Source: Methylocystis sp.
GTDB lineage: Bacteria; Pseudomonadota; Alphaproteobacteria; Rhizobiales; Beijerinckiaceae
Assembly: GCA_024506175.1 (NCBI GenBank)
Contig: JAMBEQ010000266.1
Location: forward strand, 1-64,000
Direction: 5' to 3'
DNA length: 64,000 nucleotides
In this document: piece by piece, positions 22,611 through 31,268 of the stretch
Numbering within the stretch: the stretch's first letter is position 1
Layout of the letters: every line of letters starts with the position of its first letter
Notes under the pieces: generated by a model
What the model was told of the DNA's origin: nothing
What the model saw: the letters and a program-made list of their open reading frames with translations, nothing else
The model's database searches: none
Made by a program: the position numbers and the translations under genes

Positions 22611-24631
22611 ACACGGGCAGCATGGTGCGCGTCATCTCGGGCAAGAACGCGCTCAGCTTCACGAGCTTCGGCGCCGACGCCGAGAAGACGTTCGGCAACG
22701 GCATGCGGTGCCATCCGCTGCTTCGTTCCGAGCGCTTCTTCGAGCTGGATCGGAGGCAGAGCTACTACGAGTGCACGAACCACGACACGAAGCTCTACGA
22801 CTTCGACGGGCGCGTCATCTCGAACCCGCGCGCAGCGATCCCGCTCATCTCGGGCGAGAAGGCTCCGTTCTACGTCCCGCTCAAGATGCGAAGGCCGTCG
22901 AGTCCGATGCGGCTCGCGAAGGTCATCACCGACAGCTTCACGAACCTGCTCTTCGGCGAGGACCGCTTTCCGATCTTCCGCTGCGAGGCGGACGCCGACA
23001 CCGAAGACTTCGTGAACACGATCGTCAAGGTCGGCGAGCTGCCCACGAAGATGATCCAGCTCCGCAACATGGGCGGATCGATGGGCTCGGTCGGCATGTC
23101 GTGGTCGTGGAAGGACGGGCGCCCGAACTTCGCCATCCACAACGCCAAGCACCTCTTCGTGCACGGCTGGGCGGACCGCGATCGACTCCTGCCGCGGCAC
23201 GTGAGCGAAGTCTATCTCTACTCGGACAAGGACTTCTGGAACGGCAAGGAGTTCACGACGCAGTGGTGGTGGCACCGCCGCGACTGGACGCCGAACGCGG
23301 ACATCGTCTTCAAGCCGTGTCCGTTCGAGGAGAAGATCGAGCCGTTCTGGGTGCCCGACGTCGAGAAGAGCTACGTGCACAACGACGGCGTCACGCACTT
23401 CGAGTGGTTCCAAAACCTGCCGTGCGAGGAGCCCGAGGGCATCCCCGACTACGACGGGCTCTACGACGTCTTCGAGTCGCTCGACTTGCTCATGAGCGTC
23501 GTCACGCGCGGCGCGACGCTCAACCTCGATCCGACGCTCATCCTCAAGATGGACGCGGCTCAGGTCGCGAAGATGGGCATCAAGAAGGGAAGCGACAACG
23601 CGCTCGTCGTCGGCACCGAAGGCGACGCGTCGTATATGGAACTTCAAGGCGAGGGCATCAAGGCGGGCCTCGATCTCGTCAATGCAAAGAGGCGCTTCGC
23701 GCTCGAAACCGCGCAGTGCGTGGTGCCCGATCCGAACGAGGTCGCCGCGACGGGCGTGTCGAGCGTCGCCATCAAGGCGATGTACGCGCCGATGGTCGGT
23801 AAGACGAACGTGCTCCGCGAGCAGTACGGGCGCGGGATGAAGCACGTGCTCGAAGTGATGACGGAGGTTGCGCGCTCGAACCTCTCGACGCCGATGTTCG
23901 AGCGGCAGTTCGACGACGACGGCAACGAGCTGAAGGACGACGAGGGGCGCCCGGTGCTCGTGCCGGTGCAGATCACGCTCAAGCTCCCGCCGAAGGTCGA
24001 GAAGCTCGACGTGCCGAAGCCGAAGCCTCCGCCGCCGAAGCCTCCGATGAATCCGATGCTGCCGCCGGATCATCCGATGCAGCCGAAGCCCGACGAGGAA
24101 GAGGACGAGAGCAGCAGCAACGACGAGGACACGACGATCGATCCCGAGGACGATCCGAAGGGAGCGGCCGAGCAGGCGAAGGACAAGGCCGAAGCGCAGA
24201 AGCCGATCGTCAAGACGACCGAGCGTACGCCGGGCAAGGGCGAAGAGGTCGACCCGAAGTGGGGCGCGTACTTCCAAGCGACGCCCGACGATCTCGGCAA
24301 GGCGGCGACGGCGCTGCAGGCGGCGAACGGTGGCAAGGCGTTCGTCTCGCAACAGACGAGCACCGAGTGGATGGCGCAGTTCATGGGCGTCGATCCCAAC
24401 GAGGAGTGGAAGCGCGTCAACTCGATGTCGCAGCAAGATCAGCAGCACGAGAAGGACATGGCGAACCCGCCGACCATCGGCGGAGCCGTGCAGCATCCGC
24501 ATCAGCTCCCGCCGGGCGCGAAGCCGAAGGGACCGCCGGGCGCTCCGGGCGCTCCTCCGGGCGCGGGCGGCGCTCCCCCGATGCCGAAGCCGGGCGGACC
24601 GTTCGGCAAGCCGCCGGACCAGGATGGCTAA
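22607..24631 (+). CDS. Portal protein, SPP1-gp6-like
   Basis: 674 aa. The middle (PDYDGLYDVFESLDLLMSV, TRGATLNLDPTLILKMD, NAKRRFALETAQCVVPDPNEV) is characteristic of the SPP1/portal clan: a loop, long helix and tunnel residues. The last ~120 residues are low-complexity Pro/Gly/Lys (PPPPKPPMNPMLPPDHPM, PPGAPGAPPGAGGAPPM), an extension not needed for the portal core. The ATG at 22607 has AGGGAG upstream and overlaps the previous stop. It heads the head-morphogenesis operon. Confidence 0.8.
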   Translation: MNTGSMVRVISGKNALSFTSFGADAEKTFGNGMRCHPLLRSERFFELDRRQSYYECTNHDTKLYDFDGRVISNPRAAIPLISGEKAPFYVPLKMRRPSSPMRLAKVITDSFTNLLFGEDRFPIFRCEADADTEDFVNTIVKVGELPTKMIQLRNMGGSMGSVGMSWSWKDGRPNFAIHNAKHLFVHGWADRDRLLPRHVSEVYLYSDKDFWNGKEFTTQWWWHRRDWTPNADIVFKPCPFEEKIEPFWVPDVEKSYVHNDGVTHFEWFQNLPCEEPEGIPDYDGLYDVFESLDLLMSVVTRGATLNLDPTLILKMDAAQVAKMGIKKGSDNALVVGTEGDASYMELQGEGIKAGLDLVNAKRRFALETAQCVVPDPNEVAATGVSSVAIKAMYAPMVGKTNVLREQYGRGMKHVLEVMTEVARSNLSTPMFERQFDDDGNELKDDEGRPVLVPVQITLKLPPKVEKLDVPKPKPPPPKPPMNPMLPPDHPMQPKPDEEEDESSSNDEDTTIDPEDDPKGAAEQAKDKAEAQKPIVKTTERTPGKGEEVDPKWGAYFQATPDDLGKAATALQAANGGKAFVSQQTSTEWMAQFMGVDPNEEWKRVNSMSQQDQQHEKDMANPPTIGGAVQHPHQLPPGAKPKGPPGAPGAPPGAGGAPPMPKPGGPFGKPPDQDG

Positions 24632-24800
24632 GCATCAGTACGTGTCGACGGCGTGCCTGCACGACCGGCATCGTGAGTGCCGGCGCACGTGCAAGTTCTG
24701 CGGAACGGGCTGCCTCTGCAAGTGCCACGCGAAGCCGGCGGCTAAGTCGAACGTGATCCACCTCGACACGCGCCGCATGAGGAAGCGGCGCGGACGATGA
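24624..24800 (+). CDS. Tiny Cys/His-rich protein, 58 aa
   Basis: Dense Cys/His cluster (ACLHDRHRECRRTCKFCGTGC then LCKCH) probably binding one or two zinc ions, followed by a very basic tail. Overlaps the portal stop and the next start. Likely nucleic-acid-binding or a small packaging/portal-associated factor. Confidence 0.65.
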   Translation: MAKHQYVSTACLHDRHRECRRTCKFCGTGCLCKCHAKPAAKSNVIHLDTRRMRKRRGR

Positions 24801-27800
24801 AGAGCAAGCCGAACCTCCAAGACTTGCGCGACATCCTCAGCGAGAATCGCGCGCAGGCGCTCGCGTACGCGAACCAGGTCGGGACGGGCAACGTGCGCGA
24901 GCTGCTCAAGCTCGCCGAAGCGGACCTGCTCAAGCGCATCGACCGGCTCGGCGTCACGGGTACGTTCACCGAGGCGCACCTGCGCACGATGCTCTCGCAG
25001 GTCAGGCTCGTCACGCAGCAGCTCGTCGACGGCATCTCGACGACGCTCGCCGACGAGAGCGGCACCGTCGCGGAGATGGCGGCGAACGGCACCATCGAAT
25101 ACATGACGCAGGCCGATGAGCTGTTTCGCGGCGTCGGGCAGCAGCCGCTTGCGCTCCGCGAAGCGAGCGTGCTCGACAGCGCGAAGATGGGCGCGAAGGC
25201 GTCGATGCTCCGGCGCATCGCGCTCGCGGGCACCGCGGACGATCCGACCGCCGATCCGACCGCGCACCCCGCGCAGCTCGGCGTGATGCAGCGCTACGGG
25301 CTCAACACGATCGGCGAGTTCGAGAAGATTCTTCGCGTGGGCGTGCTCACGCGCAAGGACATCACCGAGGTCGCGGGCGATCTCACCGAGGCGTCACCGT
25401 TCCTGCGGGGCAAGCCGGCGTTCTGGGCGGAGCGCATCGCGCGTACCGAGATGATGGGCGCGTACAACCGCGCGAGCTGGGAGAGCCAGCGCGAGATCAA
25501 CGATCAAGTCGGCGGCGACATGGTCAAGATCCTCAGCGCGACGTTCGACACGCGCACGGCGGCGGACAGCTACGCGGTGCACGGGCAGATCCGCCGACCC
25601 GACGAGGCGTTCGAGACGTGGTACGGGTTCATGCAACACCCGCCCGCGCGCCCGAACGATCGCGAGGTCGTCGTTCCGCATCGCATCGCGTGGCCGATCC
25701 CGAAGTACCTCGCGTGGAAGACGGAGGACGAGATCGCCGCGCGTTGGAAGTACGACGGGCGCAAGGACGAGATGCCCGAGCGTCCGCTCATGACGACGGT
25801 GGATCTCGGCGAGTTCGGCAAGGAGCCCGAGAAGGAAGAGGAGAGCGCGGCGCCCGAAGAGGTCGAGCCGGGCCCGGCGATCCGCGACGTCATCGCGAAA
25901 GGGCAGATGGCTGAAGCGATCGGCGACGACATGATGCAGGACGTCGGCTTCGCTCCGGGCGAGGCGCCCGACCTCGGCACCGACTTCGATGAGGCGCAGC
26001 AGCTCGCCGACCAGCAAGCGGCCGAAGAGGCGCTCAAGGCGAAGGCGGCAGAGCTGCTCGGGTCGTTCCCCGACGATCCGACGCGGCCCGGGCGGGTGCT
26101 TCATGGGATGCCGTTCGCGAACTCGATGTTCTGGGAGGGCTGGACGTCTGCCGAGCAGGATCTCATCTCGTCGCTCTCGGACGAGCTGATCGAGAAGGAT
26201 GCGACGAAGGAGGTCGACACCGACGAGGTCATCATGAAGGGCCCGTCGATCAACAAGCAGGGCGTCGCGTACGGCATCGAGGACAACATGAAGCCCGGGA
26301 TGGCGATGACGCCCGTGCTCATCCAGAAGGACGGGCTGCTCTACGCGTACTCGGCTCCCGCGGATGTCGTCGGCAAGAAGGCGCTCGGCATCGAGAAGCT
26401 CGACGCGCACGTCGTGAACCTCGACGATCCGGACATCGCGAAAAAGTTCCCGAGCCTGCTCGGACCACCACCGCCGAAGGTGCTGACGGCGGACGAGATC
26501 ATGGCGACGAAGACGGGTGCGCAGAAGGGCTCGAACACGGGCGGCTTCTACAAGGGCGCAGACGGCGTCGAGCGTTACGTCAAGGAGTACAGCGATCCGG
26601 CGCAGGCGCACTGCGAAAACATCGCGAACGCGATCTACCGAAAGCTCGGGCTCGAAGCTCCCGACTCGATGACGTTCGAGAAGGGCGGCAAGACGCTCTA
26701 CGCGCACGCGACGGTGAAGGGCGACACATACGCGTCGACCTCGGACACCGTCACGCGGAAGGACGCGGCGAAGGAGATCCTCAAGGGCTTCGCGGCCGAC
26801 GTCTTCCTCGGCAACCGCGACGTCATCGGCATGAGCAAGGACAACATCTTGCTCACCGACACGGGCGTGCGCCGACTCGACAACGGCGGCTCGCTCCTCA
26901 TGCGCGCGCAGGCGGGACGAAAGCCCGTCTCGGATCTTCATCAGCTCCGCGAGTGGGACGGCTTCTTCAACGGCAGCGTGAACACCTACGCGAGCGTGCT
27001 CGACGAGGCGGGCGTGAAGACGCACGCCGACATGAAGAAGCAGCTCGTCAAGGGCATCAAGGACATCCTGAAGCTCCGCGACGACGAGGGCGGCTTCTAC
27101 AAGCTCGTCGACAAGCTCGCGCCGACGATGGCCGACAAGGATCGTCGCGACGTCGCCGAGATGCTCGAAACGCGCGCGACGCTCCTCGAAGAGAAGCTCA
27201 AGATCCTCAACAAGCGCGTCGTGAAGCCGAAGCCGAAGCCGATCGCGCTCGAACCCGGCAAGTGGGGCCCGACTGCGACGACGACGTTCGAGGAGCTGCT
27301 CAAGCAGCCGAAGAAGCCCGAGCCGGCGAACTCGCCGACGCGCACGCCGAACGGCAAGAGCGTCGCGCAGTACCTCGACGACGCGCGGCGCGCGGTCAGC
27401 AATCTGAACGGAAACCAGCGGCAAGCGATCCGAACCTTCACGGGCAGCGAGTACGGGCGCATCCGCAGCGCGGGACGCATGACGCGCGAGGAGTATGAGC
27501 GCTCGGGCGGCTACGACTACGATCGCTATCGAGCGATGGCGGAGCACGTCGAGACCGGCTTTGACGCGGTGCCCGAAGATCAGCGCGTGCAGGGCATCGT
27601 CTACCGCGGCATGCTCGTGCCGCGCGCGGTTGCGAACACGATGCTCGCGCAGAACGATCGGCCGCACCTGCCGGGTCTCGGGGCGATGTTCTCTACGGCG
27701 CGCGACACGAGCCCGGCGAAGGGCTTCCTCAACAACGGCACGGGCGACACGCACGTCTTCATGGTCATCAAGCAGCGTCGCGGCGTCGCGATCGAGACGA

Positions 27801-28003
27801 TCAGCGGCATCGACACCGAGCATGAGGTGCTGATGAGCGGACGCACGCGTTGCCGGTTGACGGATCACTACATCGTCGAGGACATGGACGGGAATCGAAA
27901 CGTGCTCGTCCTTCATCTCGAAGAGGTGCTCGACGACGCCGACCTCACGGGCACCGCGAAGCCGAAGCGCACGCGCAAGAAGAAGGAACCGCCGACGCCA
28001 TGA
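24797..28003 (+). CDS. Polyvalent head protein: Mu-F-like + kinase-like + ADP-ribosyltransferase-like
   Basis: 1068 aa. Residues ~180-300 have the Mu gpF/SPP1 gp7 head-morphogenesis pattern (ERIARTEMMGAYNRASWESQ, FDTRTAADSYAVHGQ). Residues ~580-700 resemble a HipA/PI3K-type kinase fold: a Gly-loop NTGGFYKG (580-587), candidate Lys K596, LGNRDVIGMSKDNILL around 671-686 with D675/N683, and RLDNG with D695 as the metal Asp. Residues ~855-1043 have an R-S-E ADP-ribosyltransferase layout: R937 in VYRG, FSTA 965-968, EHE 1008-1010. Translated in an ATGA overlap with the previous gene. Possibly injected with DNA into the host. Confidence 0.7.
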   Translation: MKSKPNLQDLRDILSENRAQALAYANQVGTGNVRELLKLAEADLLKRIDRLGVTGTFTEAHLRTMLSQVRLVTQQLVDGISTTLADESGTVAEMAANGTIEYMTQADELFRGVGQQPLALREASVLDSAKMGAKASMLRRIALAGTADDPTADPTAHPAQLGVMQRYGLNTIGEFEKILRVGVLTRKDITEVAGDLTEASPFLRGKPAFWAERIARTEMMGAYNRASWESQREINDQVGGDMVKILSATFDTRTAADSYAVHGQIRRPDEAFETWYGFMQHPPARPNDREVVVPHRIAWPIPKYLAWKTEDEIAARWKYDGRKDEMPERPLMTTVDLGEFGKEPEKEEESAAPEEVEPGPAIRDVIAKGQMAEAIGDDMMQDVGFAPGEAPDLGTDFDEAQQLADQQAAEEALKAKAAELLGSFPDDPTRPGRVLHGMPFANSMFWEGWTSAEQDLISSLSDELIEKDATKEVDTDEVIMKGPSINKQGVAYGIEDNMKPGMAMTPVLIQKDGLLYAYSAPADVVGKKALGIEKLDAHVVNLDDPDIAKKFPSLLGPPPPKVLTADEIMATKTGAQKGSNTGGFYKGADGVERYVKEYSDPAQAHCENIANAIYRKLGLEAPDSMTFEKGGKTLYAHATVKGDTYASTSDTVTRKDAAKEILKGFAADVFLGNRDVIGMSKDNILLTDTGVRRLDNGGSLLMRAQAGRKPVSDLHQLREWDGFFNGSVNTYASVLDEAGVKTHADMKKQLVKGIKDILKLRDDEGGFYKLVDKLAPTMADKDRRDVAEMLETRATLLEEKLKILNKRVVKPKPKPIALEPGKWGPTATTTFEELLKQPKKPEPANSPTRTPNGKSVAQYLDDARRAVSNLNGNQRQAIRTFTGSEYGRIRSAGRMTREEYERSGGYDYDRYRAMAEHVETGFDAVPEDQRVQGIVYRGMLVPRAVANTMLAQNDRPHLPGLGAMFSTARDTSPAKGFLNNGTGDTHVFMVIKQRRGVAIETISGIDTEHEVLMSGRTRCRLTDHYIVEDMDGNRNVLVLHLEEVLDDADLTGTAKPKRTRKKKEPPTP

Positions 28004-28389
28004 AACCGAACCCGCTCGCCGCGCTCGACATCCCCGCGAACTGGCCGAAGACGGGCACGCTCCCGAACGGCAAGAAGATCGATCTCAAGGAAGCGTGGCA
28101 GACGATGAGCCACGCGGGCATCGCGATGATCGCGGTCGACGTCCCGGGCCAGGGCTCAGCGCATCCGTGGCGGAACGTCGACGGGCTCGACGACTTCGAG
28201 CTGGATCCGGACGTCGAGGGATCGCTCTCGCGCGAGGAGCTGGAATCGAACGGCGTCTTCGATTCGACGCTCGAAGGCTGGGCGCGCGATGAGCATGGGA
28301 TTCGGCTCGATCTCTCGAAGGACGACGCCGACACGCGCGCGATCCGAGGCGACGCGTACCGGCGCTACCTCGCCGAAACGGAGTGGTGA
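28000..28389 (+). CDS. Hypothetical acidic protein, 129 aa
   Basis: Starts in an ATGA overlap with the polyvalent head protein. Acidic with one beta/alpha unit (GIAMIAVDVPGQG) and a charged C-terminus. It could be a companion of the large protein, for example an inhibitor or chaperone, but there is no direct evidence. Confidence 0.55.
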   Translation: MKPNPLAALDIPANWPKTGTLPNGKKIDLKEAWQTMSHAGIAMIAVDVPGQGSAHPWRNVDGLDDFELDPDVEGSLSREELESNGVFDSTLEGWARDEHGIRLDLSKDDADTRAIRGDAYRRYLAETEW

Positions 28390-28395
28390 GGGCGT

Positions 28396-28415
28396 CAGTA
28401 AAGACGTGTTGACTG
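28396..28415 (-). promoter_or_regulatory. Operator-like near-palindrome, copy 2
   Basis: CAGTAAAGACGTGTTGACTG on the + strand, which is exactly the reverse complement of the copy at 33194. It lies 7 nt after the stop of the 129-aa gene, upstream of the small head genes. Confidence 0.5.
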
Positions 28416-28436
28416 CGCGCTCGCGCGCGCGTTCGT

Positions 28437-28466
28437 TTGACGAGCGCTGCCATCGGCTGATACCTC
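28437..28466 (+). promoter_or_regulatory. Candidate promoter upstream of the small head genes
   Basis: TTGACG (28437-28442), 18-nt spacer, TACCTC (28461-28466), close downstream of operator copy 2. It is followed by AAGAGG before GTG 28488. Confidence 0.4.
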
Positions 28467-28487
28467 TTCGTGTGCAAGAGGTGCCCC

Positions 28488-28709
28488 GTGGCGTTCAAGA
28501 ACCTCCGCTCTCCGGCGACGAACACGAACGAGAGTCCGGCCGAGCAAAAGCTCGGTCAGCCCCCCATCGTGAACAACCTCGCCGAGAACGAGGAGCGCGG
28601 CGACACGAAGCTCGATGGTGAGCAGCCGATCAAGTGGCCGGACGTTCCGGCGGCTGACCCGCAGAGCAAGGCTCCGGACCACAAGCCGATGCGGCTGAAG
28701 GGAGACTGA
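28488..28709 (+). CDS. Small head-module protein, 73 aa
   Basis: Unstructured Pro/Asn/Asp-rich protein. The GTG at 28488 has AAGAGG 5 nt upstream and is preferred to GTG 28470. Its composition (KLDGEQP, DHKPMRLKGD) is shared with the next gene and with the protein after the capsid gene, suggesting a small family of charged head/decoration factors. Confidence 0.55.
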   Translation: MAFKNLRSPATNTNESPAEQKLGQPPIVNNLAENEERGDTKLDGEQPIKWPDVPAADPQSKAPDHKPMRLKGD

Positions 28710-28712
28710 GTC

Positions 28713-29039
28713 ATGGCGAAGAGCGGAGACGGCGGCACGGTGGATCAGCTCCCGTTCGCGACGGCGGACGGCAAGACGAAGGCGGTCAGCGGCGGCTCTT
28801 CCGGCGCGCACGACTTCATCACCGACCCGAAGGACGGTGCACCGAAGACGGGCGGCGGCTTCGACGTGACGCAGCAGAATCGCCCGCAGCAGACGGGCTC
28901 CGACCCGGTCAACAAGGAGGACGCCATCGACGGCGGCAAGGTCGAGTTCCCGACCTTCCCCGATCCCGCGTCCACCAAGGGCACCGGCTCGATCGACGGC
29001 GGCTCGGGCCACAAGCCGTTCAAGGTGAAGGGCGGCTGA
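28713..29039 (+). CDS. Small Gly/Asp-rich head-module protein, 108 aa
   Basis: Low-complexity, strongly charged, ending GHKPFKVKGG. No enzyme motif. It is in the head gene cluster with its stop close to the next GTG. Possibly a decoration or internal head protein; uncertain. Confidence 0.5.
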   Translation: MAKSGDGGTVDQLPFATADGKTKAVSGGSSGAHDFITDPKDGAPKTGGGFDVTQQNRPQQTGSDPVNKEDAIDGGKVEFPTFPDPASTKGTGSIDGGSGHKPFKVKGG

Positions 29040-29040
29040 C

Positions 29041-29436
29041 GTGCAAGCGACGGTCACGGGCGAGCTGAGGGTTGCTCCCGCGACGGTGACGGACACGACG
29101 ATCCCGAGTGGGACGTCGCTGCTCGATTACACGTTCGCGAAGGACTACGCAGTGCAGACGGGCCTCATGGTTCGGCAGCTCCTCGATCCGACCAGCTTCG
29201 TCACGCTCGACGGGACCGGCGCGACCAGCGCGGTGACGCGCGGAGAGCTTCTCGTTCTCCGCGCTACCGCCCCGACCGTCCTCCGCATGACGCAGAACGG
29301 GCTCAGCGCGCAGACGATCAACATCCCGGGCAATGGGGCGGCGGTCGTTATCCCCTTCGATCCTGCTTTCCAGCTCACGCTTCTCGAAGCCAAGGGCAAC
29401 GGCAAGCTCGAATACTTCGTGGCCGGACCGCAGTAA
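29041..29436 (+). CDS. Small beta-rich virion protein, 131 aa
   Basis: GTG start immediately after the previous stop. The sequence alternates hydrophobic and Thr/Ser residues (VTGELRVAPATVTDTTIPSG ... NGLSAQTINIPGNG), a compact beta fold suited to a decoration, joining or fibre-attachment role. Confidence 0.5.
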   Translation: MQATVTGELRVAPATVTDTTIPSGTSLLDYTFAKDYAVQTGLMVRQLLDPTSFVTLDGTGATSAVTRGELLVLRATAPTVLRMTQNGLSAQTINIPGNGAAVVIPFDPAFQLTLLEAKGNGKLEYFVAGPQ

Positions 29437-29497
29437 CAAGATCCCGCGCGGGGGTTGCCGCGCTTCGACAACGAACCTCGCAGACGGAGAAACGAAC

Positions 29498-30208
29498 ATG
29501 ACGATCACGACTTCCCCCACGGGCGTCAAGACGACGCTCGACAACGGCAACCCGAACTCGCTGCCGTCGCTTCTGCAGCTCGTGCGCGTGGGCTCGCTCC
29601 TGCGCGCGTCGAAGACGCAGAAGATGGGCATGGTCCCGGCGGCGGATCCGTACCAGCTCGCGACGCTGCAGTCGCTCGGGCTCACGGAAGACGCGAAGGC
29701 GGCGACCATTCTCCGCGCCTACGCGCGTTCGACGAGCGGCGCGGGCACGCTCGGCGAGCTGGCTGTGCAGGCGTACGGTGCGACCCCGGCGGATGGGCAG
29801 ATCGCCGTCGCTCCGAACGGCGACATCGTCGTGCTCGCGTCGAGCGCGTACACCGCGATCGACGTCTACTACGATCCGATGCAGTACGACGTGCAGGAGT
29901 TCACGCTCCCCGTCGTGACGGGCGTGCTCACGCTCCCGACGAAGCTCGCGGGCAAGGTGGTCGCTCTCCTCGAAGCCGAGGTGCTCACCGGCACCGTGAC
30001 GGGCAAGAAGATCGTGCTCGTCCCGGCGAGCGGCCTGCCGGCGACGACGAAGGCGCAGCTCAACGTCGCGAAGACGGCCGTGTCGTTCAACAACGCGACC
30101 GACGCGCCGACGACCGCGCGCGTGAAGCTCGCCGTCGCGCTCGAAGTGGCGCGCACGGACGGTCTCGACACCGACACGCTCCTCACGGGCGCGGCGAACA
30201 CTCCCTGA
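29498..30208 (+). CDS. Virion structural protein, 236 aa
   Basis: ATG at 29498 preceded by GGAGAAACGAAC. The N-terminal ~70 residues are a helix-rich start (SLPSLLQLVRVGSLLRAS), followed by a beta-rich region and an Ala/Thr C-terminus. It sits directly before the scaffold and capsid genes. Likely a head protein (decoration or internal), not identified further. Confidence 0.55.
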   Translation: MTITTSPTGVKTTLDNGNPNSLPSLLQLVRVGSLLRASKTQKMGMVPAADPYQLATLQSLGLTEDAKAATILRAYARSTSGAGTLGELAVQAYGATPADGQIAVAPNGDIVVLASSAYTAIDVYYDPMQYDVQEFTLPVVTGVLTLPTKLAGKVVALLEAEVLTGTVTGKKIVLVPASGLPATTKAQLNVAKTAVSFNNATDAPTTARVKLAVALEVARTDGLDTDTLLTGAANTP

Positions 30209-30234
30209 TCGCGTGAGCTGAGCGGAGGAAGAAC

Positions 30235-31110
30235 ATGACCACCGAGGCGCAGAACAAGGACACCACGGGCACGCAGGAGTCGACGTCCACGACTCCCGCG
30301 GGGGGAGCGCCCGCGGCGCAGCAGACGACGACGAAGAACGACAAGCAGCAGCAGACGGCGCCGACCACGACGGCGGCGCCGAGCGGCGGCGGCACGAGCG
30401 AGAAGAAGCCGAAGGTCATCTCGGGCGACGACGACGAGATTCCCGAGGGCGAGGATCTCTTGCAGATGTCGCCGCGCGCGCTCAATGCACGCATCGCGCG
30501 CGCGTCGCGCAAGGCGCTCAAGGATGCCTTCGGCACCGACGACGTCGACTCGATCAAGAAGATGATCGACAAGGCGCAGAAGGCGGCGGCGAAGGAGGAA
30601 GAGGAGCGCAAGAAGAGCCTCACCGAAGCCGAGCGGCTGAAGGAGGAGCGCGACGCTGCCATCCGCGAACGCGACGAGGCGCGCACGCAGCTCACCGCCG
30701 CCGAGCGCGGTCGCATCGTCGAGCGGCAGGACTCGCGCATCACGCGCATCGCCGAGAAGTATCTCGACCCCGACTACATCGAGAGCGAGATGCCCCGGCT
30801 CGCGGCCGATCTCCGCAAGGCGTTCAAGGAGAAGGATCCGAAGCTCCTCAAGGACGAGGGCGCGTGGCTCGAAAAGTGGTTCGAGAAGCGCGTCGCGGCC
30901 AAGCCGAAGCTCGGCAAGGACTACGACTCGAAGCGCGAAGAGACGACGCAGCCCGATCCGAAGAAGGTCGCTCTGAACAACGGCGCGCGCACCGACGATC
31001 GCCACACGGCGGACAAGAGCGTGAGCGGCGCGCAGAAGACGGCGGCTCCGGGCAAGCCGAACTCGATGTCGTACAAGGAGATCAACCAGAGCGGCTACGC
31101 GTGGAAGTAG
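30235..31110 (+). CDS. Capsid scaffolding protein
   Basis: 291 aa. Disordered Thr/Gln/Ala-rich N-terminus (ESTSTTPAGG), a coiled-coil middle (AAKEEEERKKSLTEAERLKEERDAAIRERDEART), and an ordered C-terminus. This is the architecture of phage scaffolds just upstream of the capsid gene. GGAGGAAGAAC is a strong ribosome-binding site. No protease domain is visible in it. Confidence 0.75.
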   Translation: MTTEAQNKDTTGTQESTSTTPAGGAPAAQQTTTKNDKQQQTAPTTTAAPSGGGTSEKKPKVISGDDDEIPEGEDLLQMSPRALNARIARASRKALKDAFGTDDVDSIKKMIDKAQKAAAKEEEERKKSLTEAERLKEERDAAIRERDEARTQLTAAERGRIVERQDSRITRIAEKYLDPDYIESEMPRLAADLRKAFKEKDPKLLKDEGAWLEKWFEKRVAAKPKLGKDYDSKREETTQPDPKKVALNNGARTDDRHTADKSVSGAQKTAAPGKPNSMSYKEINQSGYAWK

Positions 31111-31268
31111 CGGAGCTGCTCAAGACGAGTTAGAAGTACGTCAGACATAGCGGTCGATAAGGGCCCCACCTACGCGGCACACCGGCGGATACAGGTGGAA
31201 CCGGGGAACGAAACGACTCGCGAAGCACTGACCCACGACGGTCAACGTTTCACGAGGAGACAATTCCT
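31111..31268 (+). promoter_or_regulatory. 5' leader of the major capsid gene
   Basis: A 158-nt non-coding stretch with the inverted pair CCACCT (near 31165) and AGGTGG (near 31193), and AGGAGA before ATG 31269. It may hold the capsid promoter or an RNA structure; no clear -35/-10 pair was found. Confidence 0.35.

Noticed and set aside
21764-24502. 912-codon minus-strand open frame
   Set aside because: Shadow of the portal gene; no domain pattern and Arg/Leu-rich composition.
25394-27916. 840-codon minus-strand open frame
   Set aside because: Shadow of the polyvalent head gene, with no ribosome-binding site or domain.
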